DNA of 64,000 bases from Capitella teleta (taxonomy: Eukaryota; Annelida; Polychaeta; Capitellidae). Location: positions 38,375-102,374 of the forward strand of contig KB298217.1 in NCBI GenBank assembly GCA_000328365.1. The letters are read 5' to 3'. The position numbers and the translations under genes are program-made. The notes beneath the pieces were generated by a model. It was not told the DNA's origin. It did no database searches and saw only the letters and a program-made list of their open reading frames with translations. Positions 10,301 to 20,529 of this stretch are shown here, one piece after another (the stretch's first letter is position 1; every line of letters begins with the position of its first letter).

Positions 10301-13300
10301 AGATGATATATGGCAATAGAATTTGTACTGTGCCTCTGAACCAGACTACACCCGACGGTTACTACCACGATTGCGTCATGGACTATTGTCTGGCTCCCGA
10401 ACCCACAACTCACTGCAGGAACATGGAAGCTTTCATGGATTCAGTCAGGAAAACACTCCAAGAGAAAAATCTGCTGGAAACAGTCGAAACTTCATGGAGA
10501 GAAAGCACCAAGTGCCTGGAGAGTGAGTGACTGATTATAATTATTAGGATAAATATATAGAACATGTGGTTCTTTTCAGTGATGCAAGCCACATGCGGCG
10601 CCAACAGCCGATTTGTTGAGTCAATGACTGGTTGTGCTGCTTCTTGCATGGATCCCAATGCTGAAGATAACTGTGATCAACCCGACGAAGAGGGATGTGC
10701 TTGCGACGAAGGATTCATCCTGAGTGGAAAAGATTGTGTGCCTAGAGATCATTGCGGTTGCTCATTCGAGGGGAAATACATTCTGGTGAGCGGTTCAGTC
10801 ATCCACAAAACTAGGTTTAAGGCACGCTTCTGAACACAAAAACAGAAAGGAGCCAGCTTCATGGATGACGGTTGCCGCAACCTCTACACTTGTGCTGGCA
10901 CTGAAGGTTTGGCCAAGGAGCCAGCTCATTGTGCCATGCAGGCCTCCTGTAAGGTTCAAGATGGACAGAAAGGCTGCTTCCCAAAGAGGAAGGGCATGAA
11001 ATGTCCCAACGGAGAGTGCATAGTCAAAGCCGGAGATCTTGAGCTTGTGCAGAATGATGGTCTGTTCGAGCCTGATGTCCCCGAAAACACCGAAAAGGAA
11101 GAAGCTATTCTGCCAAAAGCCCGTGAGTCAAACTTTTTTAGAGATTCATGACGATATACACGATTTCTCACTTTCAGCTGTCGGTCAGTGTGTGAAATCT
11201 TGTGCTGGAATCAGAGATGGAAACTACCAATCCTGCAAGTCATGTGATAAGTATGTCACTTGCAAGGCTGGTGTGGCCAAGACCAACAACCGATGCCCAG
11301 CAAAGAAGGTCTGGGATGACAAGACGAAATCTTGTGAAACTAAATCCGAGACTTGCAAAAGTAAGAACTTTGATTAATCTTAAAGATGTTAGTATAGGTA
11401 TATTTTATTGAAAATTTCAGCCCCAGTTGCAGTGAAAACATGCCGTGTTGGCGAGGGTGAATTTGGTCCTTTCAAGGATAGCTGCTATGTTGTTCCACCT
11501 AAGACAATGCAATTCCAACAGGCCGATTTCTACTGCCGCAAGGTATACGGCGGTCGTCTGGCCAGTCTTACAGATTCAAAGGAGCTTGAATTCGCCATTC
11601 AAGGAATTAAAGATCATGGGTAAAACAAAACATGAAAATAAATGGATAGACTCTATTTATATTGTTGTTAATAGTGCCTTCACTGACGTCATGACTGGTC
11701 TGAATGATCGTAACGAAGAAGGCGAGTATGTTTGGGTTGAGTCCGGAGAGAAAGCCAAGAATATTAACTGGCTGAAAGGCGACCCCAACGGCAGCCCCGG
11801 AGATGGAGACTGTGCCCGTTTGAAGTTCTCTGCTCGTGAGGGTAACACTTGGAAGTTTGCCGATGGAGGTTGTCGTGACAGATATAATTTTATTTGTGAG
11901 ATGCCAATGGATAGAGGTATGTTCGTGAATGCGTGCAATAATATTTTATTTCCGTAATATGTCTGATTTAGAGTTCAATGAGTGTGAGAAGGAAGACACC
12001 AACGATTGTGACAGCAACAAGTCAGTTTGTGATGACAGACCAATCGGTTATGCTTGTGAGTGCAAAGAAGGTTTCTATGGAAACCCAGCTCAGCAATGTG
12101 TTGGTATGTCTTGTTGATCGTGATCACCGGTGTCATACAGCTTAGCTTCCATCGACAGAGAGAAACTGCAGAAATGCTCGCGGTGATGCCTGGTGCGAGG
12201 CCCAGACTAAGAATGCAGCTTACCTGAAAGACCCACGCTCTATGTGGCGTGATTGTACCAAGGCTTTCGGCTTCTGCCGTGACAAAAAGGAGAATGAGCC
12301 ATGTGCTGTTGGTTACAGCATGCAGGATGATGGTCAATGCTGGGGTAAGAACGAACTTTGACAAATCATTGATCTACTAGTACATTAATTATTGGCTCAC
12401 TGTACATTATTCCGGGTTCCCATGGATAAAGATGTATTAGTGTGTGAGGCGATTTCTTTTGAATGAATACTAACTAATAATATAATAACCTCATAATTAC
12501 GAGGTTTGATTATATTTATGATCCTTTTGGAATACTAAGAGAAGGTGTTTTTACTCCGATTATGCAATTTTGCATCGACATTTGCCTGGCTGATGACAAC
12601 CGGCATTGGATGTCAAACCGGGTGACATTTTGTTGTGTGGTATGACTGCTATCATATACCGACGTGTCTATATCTTCTTTATTTTTTTCCTGCACTATAT
12701 ACAGCACGAATGACAAATGCACGAATGAGTAAAGGATAATTAATTAATCAATTAATTGGTTTTTTGGTTTAAACAGATGAGAATGAGTGTGTCAGCGAGA
12801 CCGACAATGCTTGCCCAGATGAGGCTACCTGCATCAACACACCTGGCAGCTACGTTTGTAAGTGTCCAAACAACAAGGTTCAATCCAGAATTGGTGATTC
12901 ATGGAAGTGCTTTGGTAAGAAAACCCCAAAACCCCAAATAAATTGATTTTTAGTGTGACCGTCTTACTTGTTTTCAGAAACTCAAAGATGCCAAGTCTCT
13001 GGCGATCCCCATTACAGGACCTTTGACAGCCAAAGCATTAACTACCAGGGGGTGTGTCTCTACACTCTATCTGAGACCGTTGGCCTGGAGCCCGGTAGCG
13101 ACCTTGTTCCATTCGCTGTCAACTCTAAACCAGAGCACAGATACAACAACGAGCGTGTGTCCTGGACTCAGTACATTGAGATCCAGATCTATGGTTCCAC
13201 AATCAGACTTGATAAGGGGCGCAAGGTTTATGTAAGTAAAACAATGTGTATAGGAATTTGCTTTTAGTGTTATTTTAGGTTGATGGTATCGAAGTTGAGC

Positions 13301-16300
13301 TGTCCTACCAGATCAATCCTCAATGGAGAGTTTTCATGGCTGGAAACAAAATGACTTTCGAAGCCGAGAATGGTTTAACTGTTTGGTTTGATGGAAATCA
13401 TCAGGCTGAGATCAGAGCCCCAACTGCCTATGCCGGCCAAGTTTATGGCATCTGTGGAAATATGGACAAGGATCGTCAGAACGATCTGGTGACTAAGACT
13501 GGCGAAAAGGTACCTTCAACGAGTGAAGGCCAAAACACCATTGGCGATAGCTATGTTGTTCCTGGAGCCATCGACAGTGAGGGGTAAGTTATCCCATGGT
13601 GTAAGAATGTGTATTCATATCAATCCGTCGCTGCAGTTGTCCTCCCGCCCCACCAGCACCCACTGAGGATGATTGTGATGCCAACATTCGTGACAAGATC
13701 AGAGGAAAACAATGGTGCGGAATGATCAACGATCCTGAAGGACCATTTAAGAACTTCTTCCAATACGTGTGTTTGAATCACACATTTATTCCACTGATTA
13801 CTAATTATTTCTCCATAGTTTGATGCTGAGCCTGTTTACAAAGCATGTGTTGTTGATGAGTGCAACGATCCCCCTGAAGGAGATTCAGCCAACGCAAACA
13901 GATGCGAACTGTTCTCGGGATACATTGCCAGAGTCATTGAAGTGCTCAATGAGAAGAATGTTGATTTGAGGACAGTTGACTTCAGCCAATGGAGAAAGGC
14001 ATCCAATTGCCTGGATGGTATGTTGGCCATGAAATAATATTCAACGTTAATTTCAATCAATGCATTTCTTTACAGAGGCTCAGAAGAGATGTCAAGCCCA
14101 CAGCACCTTTGTTGAGAGAGCCAGTGCTTGTCAACCATCTTGCACCGAGCCTAATGCAGATGAAAACTGCGACCAGCCAGACCAGGAAGCTTGTGTTTGT
14201 GACAAGGGATTCATTATGAGCGGCGTTGAATGTGTTCCAGTTGAAGAATGTGGTTGCATGTTCATGGGACAATACTACAAGGTATTTGATAAGTGAATAA
14301 TTTATATCTCTTTTCACTCAATGAATTTTCAGAAAGAAGCATCTTTCCGTAGCAAGGATTGCAGATTCAAGTACACTTGCAAAGGTATTGAAGGTATCGA
14401 AAGAGAGCAGATTGATTGTGAGGACACCACTGAGTGTGCCATTCAGAAAGGAATCATGGCCTGTGCTGCTCGCCCAGGAATGACTTGCCGCAATAGAAAC
14501 TGTGAAGGTGAGTGAGACATCTCTGATCTGCATGGCTGATATCTTTATTATTTGTGCCTGCTGCAGCTGTGAAGGGAAGGCCGGAGGAGCTGAAGAATGA
14601 TGATATTTACGATCCAAAAGCACCAAAGGCTAACGAGAAGCTCGATCCTCTTCCAGAACCAGAACAAGGTATATCTAATTATAATAGAACTTAGCAGGAT
14701 ATTACACAAGTTTACTCTTTCTTGTATAGAACCAGAAGCAGAAGCACCAGTGAAGCCAGTTCCAGAGGAGGAACAAGAAGAGGATATTGAAGTGGTTGAG
14801 GAGCCTAAGCCAGAGCCAGAGACAGATTTGCCTGATGTCATCAAGCCTGTCGTCGATGAGCCCAAAATCATCGAGATTGAACCAAGTAAATCAATGATAT
14901 CAATTTAAACATAAAATATTTACCTTTTTGTCTATCCAGGAGACAAGTGTAAGAAGGGTATGATGCTCGTGAAGGGTCTTGGCTGCGTGCAAGAGCCCAA
15001 CCTTGGCAAACGTGAATTAACATTTTTCTTTTGAATTAGCAGAATACTCAATATTCGAGTTACAGGTGGCTGTGACAGCAGGGCCAACATCCTGATGATC
15101 TATGACGGCCCAGATGCTTTGGGAGCTGACTACAAAGATCAGGCCAGTGCCATGAAATCCTATGTTGACTTCTTCAAGGTCAGCACCAAGAAGGTACAGT
15201 TTGCCTTGGTTCAAGTGGCTCCAACTCCAGGAATCACTTTGAACTGGTATGGAGGTTCGACTAAAAAGATCCACCAAGTCTTGGAGAGACCAGGCAGACT
15301 CAATCCACAAAAAATGACACAAATGGCGACAACTCTGGTTAAAGAAGCTCTCAATAGAAAGAATTCTCAAACTGTGATGGTCATCTTCACAAACCGTGCT
15401 CTGATTGTTGATACTGATATGATCAACATGGCAAAGGCTGCTGGCGTGAAAATATATGCTGTTGGAATTGGCAAGAACGTCAACAAGGAGGAATTGAAGG
15501 CCATTAGTAGCAATCCAGATTCCCATTACAATGTTAATGTTGACAGTTTTGATGAGCTTAAGGACGTCACTGTTGCCTTGGCTGGAAAGACCTGTTATGG
15601 TGAGCGAATTTAAATAAGTGGACTAATGGTACCAAGAATCGCTTTTATTCAGAATCATGTGGAAAGACAAATGATTGCATCAAGTGTGCTAAGGGTCAGT
15701 TCAAGAAATATGGAATGTGCAGTGAGTAACTGATGATTTGGTTTTGGAAAGCGCACTCAATTAAATTTATAGTGTTTGATACATGCAAGGAATTCGAGCC
15801 GTGCACTGGAGCCAATGTTATTTGCCAAAACAAATACCAGGCACCATTTTACAAATGCGAATGTCCTCTCTTCATGAAGTACAATGCAGCTAACAAGGAA
15901 TGCATTGCTAAAGGTGTGCAATTAGTCTACATTGGCTCAGTTTTCTTATACACTGATTCATTATAGATTGCACGGATGACCAGGGATCAGAGAAGTGTTC
16001 CATTTTCAAGAAGGAAGGATTCTGTGACAGCCCATCCTCCACCAAGTAATTGCAAATTTACTTTTCTGATCATGCTTTGTAATTCTTGCGTGAATTACTT
16101 AGTCGCCGCAAGGCTCTACTAGACTGCAGAAAGACATGTGGACTGTGTGAAAAGAAGATATTCTGTTACCCAGGATACACCATGGATCAAGCTCTACAGA
16201 CATGTGTTGGTATGTTAGCTTCAGGGATAAATTTAAAGCAGACTAATCTAATTCTGTTGATAGATATCAACGAGTGTGAAGACCCACAGACATGTGCCCA

Positions 16301-19300
16301 GGGCGCAATTTGCGAGAACACAGACGGTGACTACACTTGCACTTGTGAAAAGCCTCTTATTGGTGATGGCAAAGTGAAATGTGGACGCCGTGAGTTGACT
16401 GAATAATCAATTTCATGATTAACCATTATTACGAATACAATTTTCAGCTGCAAAACCAGAGCCTGAATTGATGCTTCCAGGAGAAAGACCTAAAATTAGA
16501 CCACCTCCTATGCCTCTGCCTATAGAAGAGAAGAAACCAGACGCTGAGGATGAGCCAGAAAAGAAGGACGAGCCAAAGGAAGATCTTCCAGGTGGAGACC
16601 AACCAAACGAAGATGAACCAAAGAAGGAAGATGAGCCAAAGGAGGATGCCCCAGGCAAAAGACCAAGAGATCGCAGAAACCGCAAAGATCGCAAGAACAA
16701 AGATCTGCCAGAGAATGAGAAACCTGAGAAAGAGGATGAGCCAGAGAAGGAAGATGAGCCAAAGGAGGAGGCTCCAGGTAAAAGACCAAGAGATCGCAGA
16801 AACCGCAAAGATCGCAAGAACAAAGATCTGCCAGAGAATGAGAAACCCAAGAAGGAGGATGAGCCAGAAAAGGAAGATGAGCCAAAGGAGGAGGCTCCAG
16901 GCAGAAGACCAAGAGATCGCAGAAACCGCAAAGATCGCAAGAACAAAGATCTGCCAGAGAATGAGAAGCCCAAGAAAGAAGATGAGCCAGAGAAGGAAGA
17001 TGAGCCAAAGGAGGAGGCTCCAGGCAAAAGACCAAGAGACCGCAGAAACCGCAAAGATCGCAAGAACAAAGATCTGCCAGAGAATGAGAAGCCAGTGAAG
17101 GAAGATGAGCCAGAGAAGGAAGATGAGCCAAAGGAGGAGGCTCCAGGCAAAGACCAAGAGATCGCAAAATCCGCAAAGATCGCAAGAACAAAGATCTGCC
17201 AGAGAATGAGAAGCCAGTGAAGGAAGATGAGCCAGAAAAGGAAGATGAGCCAAAGGAGGAGACCCCAGGTAGAAGACCAAGAGACCGCAGAAACCGCAAA
17301 GATCGCAAGAATAAAGATCTGCCAGAGAAGGAGAAGCCAGTGAAGGAAGATGAGCCAGAAAAGGAAGATGAGCCAAAGGAGGAGGCCCCAGGCAAAAGAC
17401 CAAGAGATCGCAGAAACCGCAGAGATCGCAAGAACAAAGATCTGCCAGAGAATGAGAAGCCTGAGAAGGAGGAGGAGCCAGAGAAGGAAGATGAGCCAAA
17501 GGAGGAGGCCCCAGGCAGAAGACCAAGAGATCGCAGAAACCGCAGAGATCGCAAGAACAAAGATCTGCCAGAGAATGAAAAGCCTGAGAAGGAGGAGGAG
17601 CCAGAGAAGGAAGACGAGCCAAAGGAGGAGGCCCCAGGCAGAAGACCAAGAGATCGCAGAAACCGCAGAGATCGCAAGGACCGCAAACGTCCATCAAAGG
17701 ATGAGAAGCCTGAGAAAGAGGATGAGCCAGAGAAGGAAGATGAGCCAAAGGAGGAGGCCCCAGGCAGAAGACCAAGAGATCGCAGAAACCGCAGAGATCG
17801 CAAGGACCGCAAACGTCCATCAAAGGATGAGAAGCCTGAGAAAGAGGACGAGCCAGAGAAGGAAGACGAGCCAAAGGAAGAGGCCCCACGCAGAAGACCA
17901 AGAGATCGCAGAAACCGCAGAGATCACAGAAACCGTCAGAAGACCAAGAGATCGCGGAGCAACCAGAAGATCAGAACACTGAGCAGGAAGATGAACCTGT
18001 GAATAATGTGCCAGAGATGAACCTTCCAGGCGAAAGACCAGTATTTGAGCGTCCACCAGTCAGAAGACCAAGAGATCGCGGAGATCAGCCAGAAGATCAG
18101 AACACCGAGCAGGAAGATGAACCTGTGAATAATGTGCCAGAGATGAACCTTCCAGGCGAGAGACCAGTATTTGAGCGTCCACCTGTCAGAAAGCCAGTGG
18201 AGCCCACTGAAGGTACTTTCGTGTTCTTTTCAATATTTTCTCGTCTTTTCAGTTCACGAGCATTCGAATTCAAATTGTTAAGTTCTTAGATTTCTTACTG
18301 CTCCTTTAGCTCTTTAGGTTTTGTCAAATTTATTTGATTTTTCATGCAAGGACAAAATTCTACTCAATGAAATATAAATTCGTCATTCATGATGTCATGA
18401 TACTAAAACATAATCAGAAAAAAATCAGAAACTGTACCTTCCAAAATAACAATTACAGTTATTGAAGAGTAATTAGTATATACTGGTTGCAAGTACTGGT
18501 TGGGAGCATGAATATTAATATTTGGTCCATAGATGACATGGATTTACCAGCTGTTGCTCCACCAATGGGAAACCCAGACCTTCCAGCTCCTAACAGACAA
18601 GGTATGGCCATATATTTAGCTGTAAAACTACCATTGAATCCTCATATTTTCAGCTGAGGAGATGGACGACAAATATTTCCAAGTCAAGGTTGAACCAACC
18701 CCAAGAGCCAAGCCAAAGCCTCTTGGAATGGAAACTTGTGAGTCCACAAAAGAAAGCAAAAACTAGCAAAATAATCTTATGAACATCCTTAGACATCATC
18801 CCCGACGATGCTATTACTGCTTCAAGCAGCCAACCCAAGAACCCAGCTACTGCTGCCAGACCAATGTCTGAGAGTTCATGGATCCCATCAGCTGAAGAAC
18901 CAGAAGATTCTCAACAATGGCTCCAAATTGACCTGACCAACGAGATTCCACTCCACGGTATCGGCTCTCTTGGCCATCCTACCGATGAATGTTGGGTGAC
19001 TGAATACAATGTGGCTGTCTCAAAGGACGGTCAAGAATGGACCTTGTTGATGGACAGAAAGACCAAGCAACCAAGAGTGAGACTCATTTGTTTACAAAGC
19101 GATGTACTGGAAAGTAAATATTTTGCAGACCTTCCTTGGTAATCATAATGAGAACACATGGAAGCGTCATTGTCTGCACCGTTATTACGGAGAACCAGTC
19201 GCTGCCCGTTTCATCCGTTTCATTCCTCTTAACTTCGTGAAGGCTGCCTGCATGAGAGTTGAGCTGTATGGATTCAGAGGTATGTCTGTAAGGATCAGAT

Positions 19301-19920
19301 GGATGCATTAGTGTTTTAACTTGAACTTTCAGATGCTGAGGATCCACAACTGCTGACAGGTGTGTTTACCCAATCATAGGATATTATCACGGAATTTCAT
19401 ATTCTGTTATTGTTTTCAGTTCTCGATAAGGATGTGCACACAAAGTCCCCCAGTGGATGCCAATGCTACTTTGACAAGACTAGCTTCGACTGTGCTTGCT
19501 GCGAGAATGCTGCCTGCCAATGCTCCAGAGCCAACAAACATCAGTGCGTGCAGTGCGGCATGGGATCACAATGCGGCATTCGTAAGTAGATACGGCAATG
19601 AATTATTCAATGTTAAATTCCGACTTCCTGCAGCTGAACTTAAGCAACAACCTAACCAGATTGATGCCTGGACTGCCTCTAAGAGCGGTTGCGAATGTCT
19701 GCACAAGAAGGGAGACTTCAGCTGTGCTTGCTGTGTTGACGAGAAATTGACCCAGGGATGTCAATGCAAGTACAACACCAACCAATGCGTCCAATGCGGT
19801 AAGCCTCAAGATTGTGGAAAGAAACCCGAAATCTTCGGCGACAACACCTACTGCCTGGCCCAGAAATGCCCACGCCGTGTTAAAATGGTCATCGCTGAGG
19901 ATGACCCACAGAGGCCTTAA
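7400..19920 (+). CDS. Giant secreted lectin/vWD/VWA/discoidin adhesive-like protein
   Basis: About 40 coding exons and roughly 2,900 residues. Order: signal peptide ([20 protein letters not shown]) and a basic stretch; C-type lectin 1; ShKT; EGF; vWD-C8-TIL-TILa-like; chitin-binding (CBM14-like) Cys motif; C-type lectin 2; EGF; ShKT; EGF; vWD-C8-TIL-TILa-like; acidic Pro/Glu linker; VWA; EGF; ShKT; EGF-CA; charged 41-residue repeats; F5/8C; two Cys-rich repeats; stop at 19918. An in-frame ATG at 7370 exists, but the 7400 start gives the canonical signal peptide. Introns are mostly 50-70 nt and mostly phase 1 at domain borders; larger ones are near 9340-10167, 12343-12775 and 18212-18530. vWD-C8-TIL units form disulfide-linked multimers in mucins and von Willebrand factor, and lectin and discoidin domains bind glycans or surfaces. 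The mix resembles sea-star footprint protein and other marine adhesives, so an extracellular glue, mucus or matrix role is inferred. The repeat exon needs two frame changes (see findings). Confidence 0.88.
7657..8085 (+). other. Exon 2: C-type lectin domain 1
   Basis: It shows [49 protein letters not shown], a DPNN sugar-loop position and FVCKK at the end. The inner conserved disulfide is missing: where lectin 2 has GDC and GGC, this copy has GDI and GDS. Exon borders are AGCA|GTGAGT upstream and TTGC|GTGAGT downstream. Confidence 0.85.
8248..11122 (+). other. Module 1: ShKT, EGF, vWD, C8, TIL, TILa-like
   Basis: The ShKT exon (about 8248-8431) has the [11 protein letters not shown]-like ending [15 protein letters not shown] (about 8491-8620) starts DVNEC. 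The vWD domain runs over three exons (about 8675-9339) with [13 protein letters not shown] and GLCGNLDND, which match the usual CSGDPHY.TFDG and G.CGN.D motifs. C8 is about 10168-10520, TIL about 10580-10783, and a TILa/VWC-like exon about 10845-11122. Most exon borders are phase 1. The 9340-10167 intron holds a SINE. Confidence 0.8.
9385..9705 (+). mobile_element. tRNA-derived SINE in an intron of the adhesive-like gene
   Basis: GTCCCGGGTTCGAGACC near 9436-9455 looks like a tRNA B box. The segment 9535-9690, starting CAACTGCGTAACAAGGCC, recurs in inverted orientation at about 36280-36428 with high identity by eye. No open frame. The exact 5' end and the A box are not clear. Confidence 0.6.
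11178..14506 (+). other. Module 2: CBM14-like, lectin 2, EGF, ShKT, EGF, vWD, C8, TIL, TILa-like
   Basis: The CBM14-like exon (about 11178-11360) has [13 protein letters not shown] and CPAKKVWDD. Lectin 2 (about 11421-11915, two exons) keeps both conserved disulfides ([10 protein letters not shown] and [12 protein letters not shown]). It is followed by EGF (about 11971), ShKT (about 12159-12342), EGF (about 12777-12913), vWD (about 12978-13583, [13 protein letters not shown] and GICGNMDKD), C8 (about 13637-14020), TIL (about 14076-14279) and TILa-like (about 14332-14507). Order and phases mirror module 1, which points to an internal duplication. Confidence 0.8.
15065..15601 (+). other. VWA domain exon without a canonical MIDAS
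   Basis: One 537-nt exon encodes a Rossmann-like VWA fold: ANILMIYDG, then [30 protein letters not shown] and a C-terminal DSFDELKDV. In MIDAS-bearing VWA domains the first strand ends DxSxS; here it reads DGPDA, and the usual TDG strand reads TNR. Metal-dependent ligand binding through a MIDAS is therefore not expected. Downstream exons (15653-16388) add a short Cys segment, an EGF, a ShKT and an EGF-CA (DINEC). Confidence 0.8.
16650..17990 (+). repeat. 123-bp coding tandem array: alternating acidic and basic blocks
   Basis: About ten units of 123 bp (41 residues). The marker AGATCTGCCA occurs at 16701, 16824, 16947, 17070, 17192, 17315, 17438 and 17561, so spacing is 123 except one 122-bp unit (17070 to 17192). 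Later units carry a variant (CGTCCATCAAAGG at about 17687 and 17813). Each unit joins a basic block ([14 protein letters not shown]) to an acidic Pro/Glu block ([15 protein letters not shown]). It is followed by two copies of an [20 protein letters not shown] segment (17998-18190). Confidence 0.92.
18792..19281 (+). other. F5/8C (discoidin) domain, two exons
   Basis: Exon a (about 18792-19076) carries the AITASSS start, WLQIDL and [12 protein letters not shown]. Exon b (about 19130-19281) carries [13 protein letters not shown] and [10 protein letters not shown]. These are the standard landmarks of the coagulation factor 5/8 C-terminal fold, which binds carbohydrates or anionic surfaces. Confidence 0.85.
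19419..19920 (+). other. Two Cys-rich C-terminal repeats
   Basis: Exons at about 19419-19580 and 19632-19920 each encode the pattern CxC, then CACC, then CxC, then CVQCG and CG. The first reads [15 protein letters not shown] and the second [16 protein letters not shown] do not recognise the family. The position resembles the Cys-rich ends of multimerising vWD proteins, but the spacing is not that of a CT cystine knot. Confidence 0.7.
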
Positions 19921-20274
19921 ACACGTTATTTCCTTTCATTAACGGTTTGCCTAATAACTTAACTAAATTACTTACTGTGTTACTAACTTTTTTCTGTGTG
20001 GTGTTTAGGGAATTCTGATCAATAATCATACCGGTGGAGGGCAAAATTGTACTCTTTATTTTTCTGCACTTACTTCTATTCTGAGCTAGTCTCAAAACTT
20101 CAATGTAGCATTTATTCATAGGTATAAGTTTGTGTTCCGTCTTTTGGGCAGCCAACGTGTGGTGTCGATATTTGTGGCGTGTTATTGTTATTTCCCTGTG
20201 ATATGCGATACTCAGTTTCTTCAGGTTAAGTCCTCTTTTCTACATTTTTTGTTTTCTCTACTTGCATGTCACTC

Positions 20275-20340
20275 TGTGTTCTTTGTGTCACTTTATGTGT
20301 CTTTGTGTCACTTTATGTGTCTTTGTGTCACTGTTTGTGT
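20275..20340 (+). repeat. Short tandem repeat in the probable 3' UTR
   Basis: Three to four copies of a roughly 20-bp unit (TGTGTCACTTTATGTGTCTT) with small variation. Confidence 0.7.
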
Positions 20341-20520
20341 CTTCTTCATATTTCACTCTTTCTAACAACAACTGTTGTTACTGTGTCGTCAATTCTACTT
20401 GTCCCTGTCTCCATGACAATTGCAGTGAATGAGGAGGATTTGGTCACATACCTTTCCTCGTATTTTGCAGTGGTCATTTTGTGGCTAGCCTTATACTCGC
20501 TCGTTTCCATTCTATCATAA

Positions 20521-20526
20521 AATAAA
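20521..20526 (+). terminator. Candidate poly(A) signal of the adhesive-like gene
   Basis: AATAAA about 600 nt after the stop codon, in ATAAAATAAAGG. It is the first clean hexamer noticed on this strand after the gene. No cleavage site can be proven. Confidence 0.4.
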
Positions 20527-20529
20527 GGC

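Noticed and set aside
16419-17901. Very long minus-strand open frames (up to 485 codons) opposite the charged array
   Set aside because: They arise because the 123-bp unit is a multiple of three and has few stops in any frame. Their Leu/Ser/Phe/Cys-rich composition is the complement of the Glu/Lys/Arg/Pro repeat, and the + strand frame continues known domains on both sides.
16650-17990. CRISPR-like array
   Set aside because: The units are contiguous, near-identical over their whole 123 bp and coding, with no repeat-spacer structure, in an animal genome.
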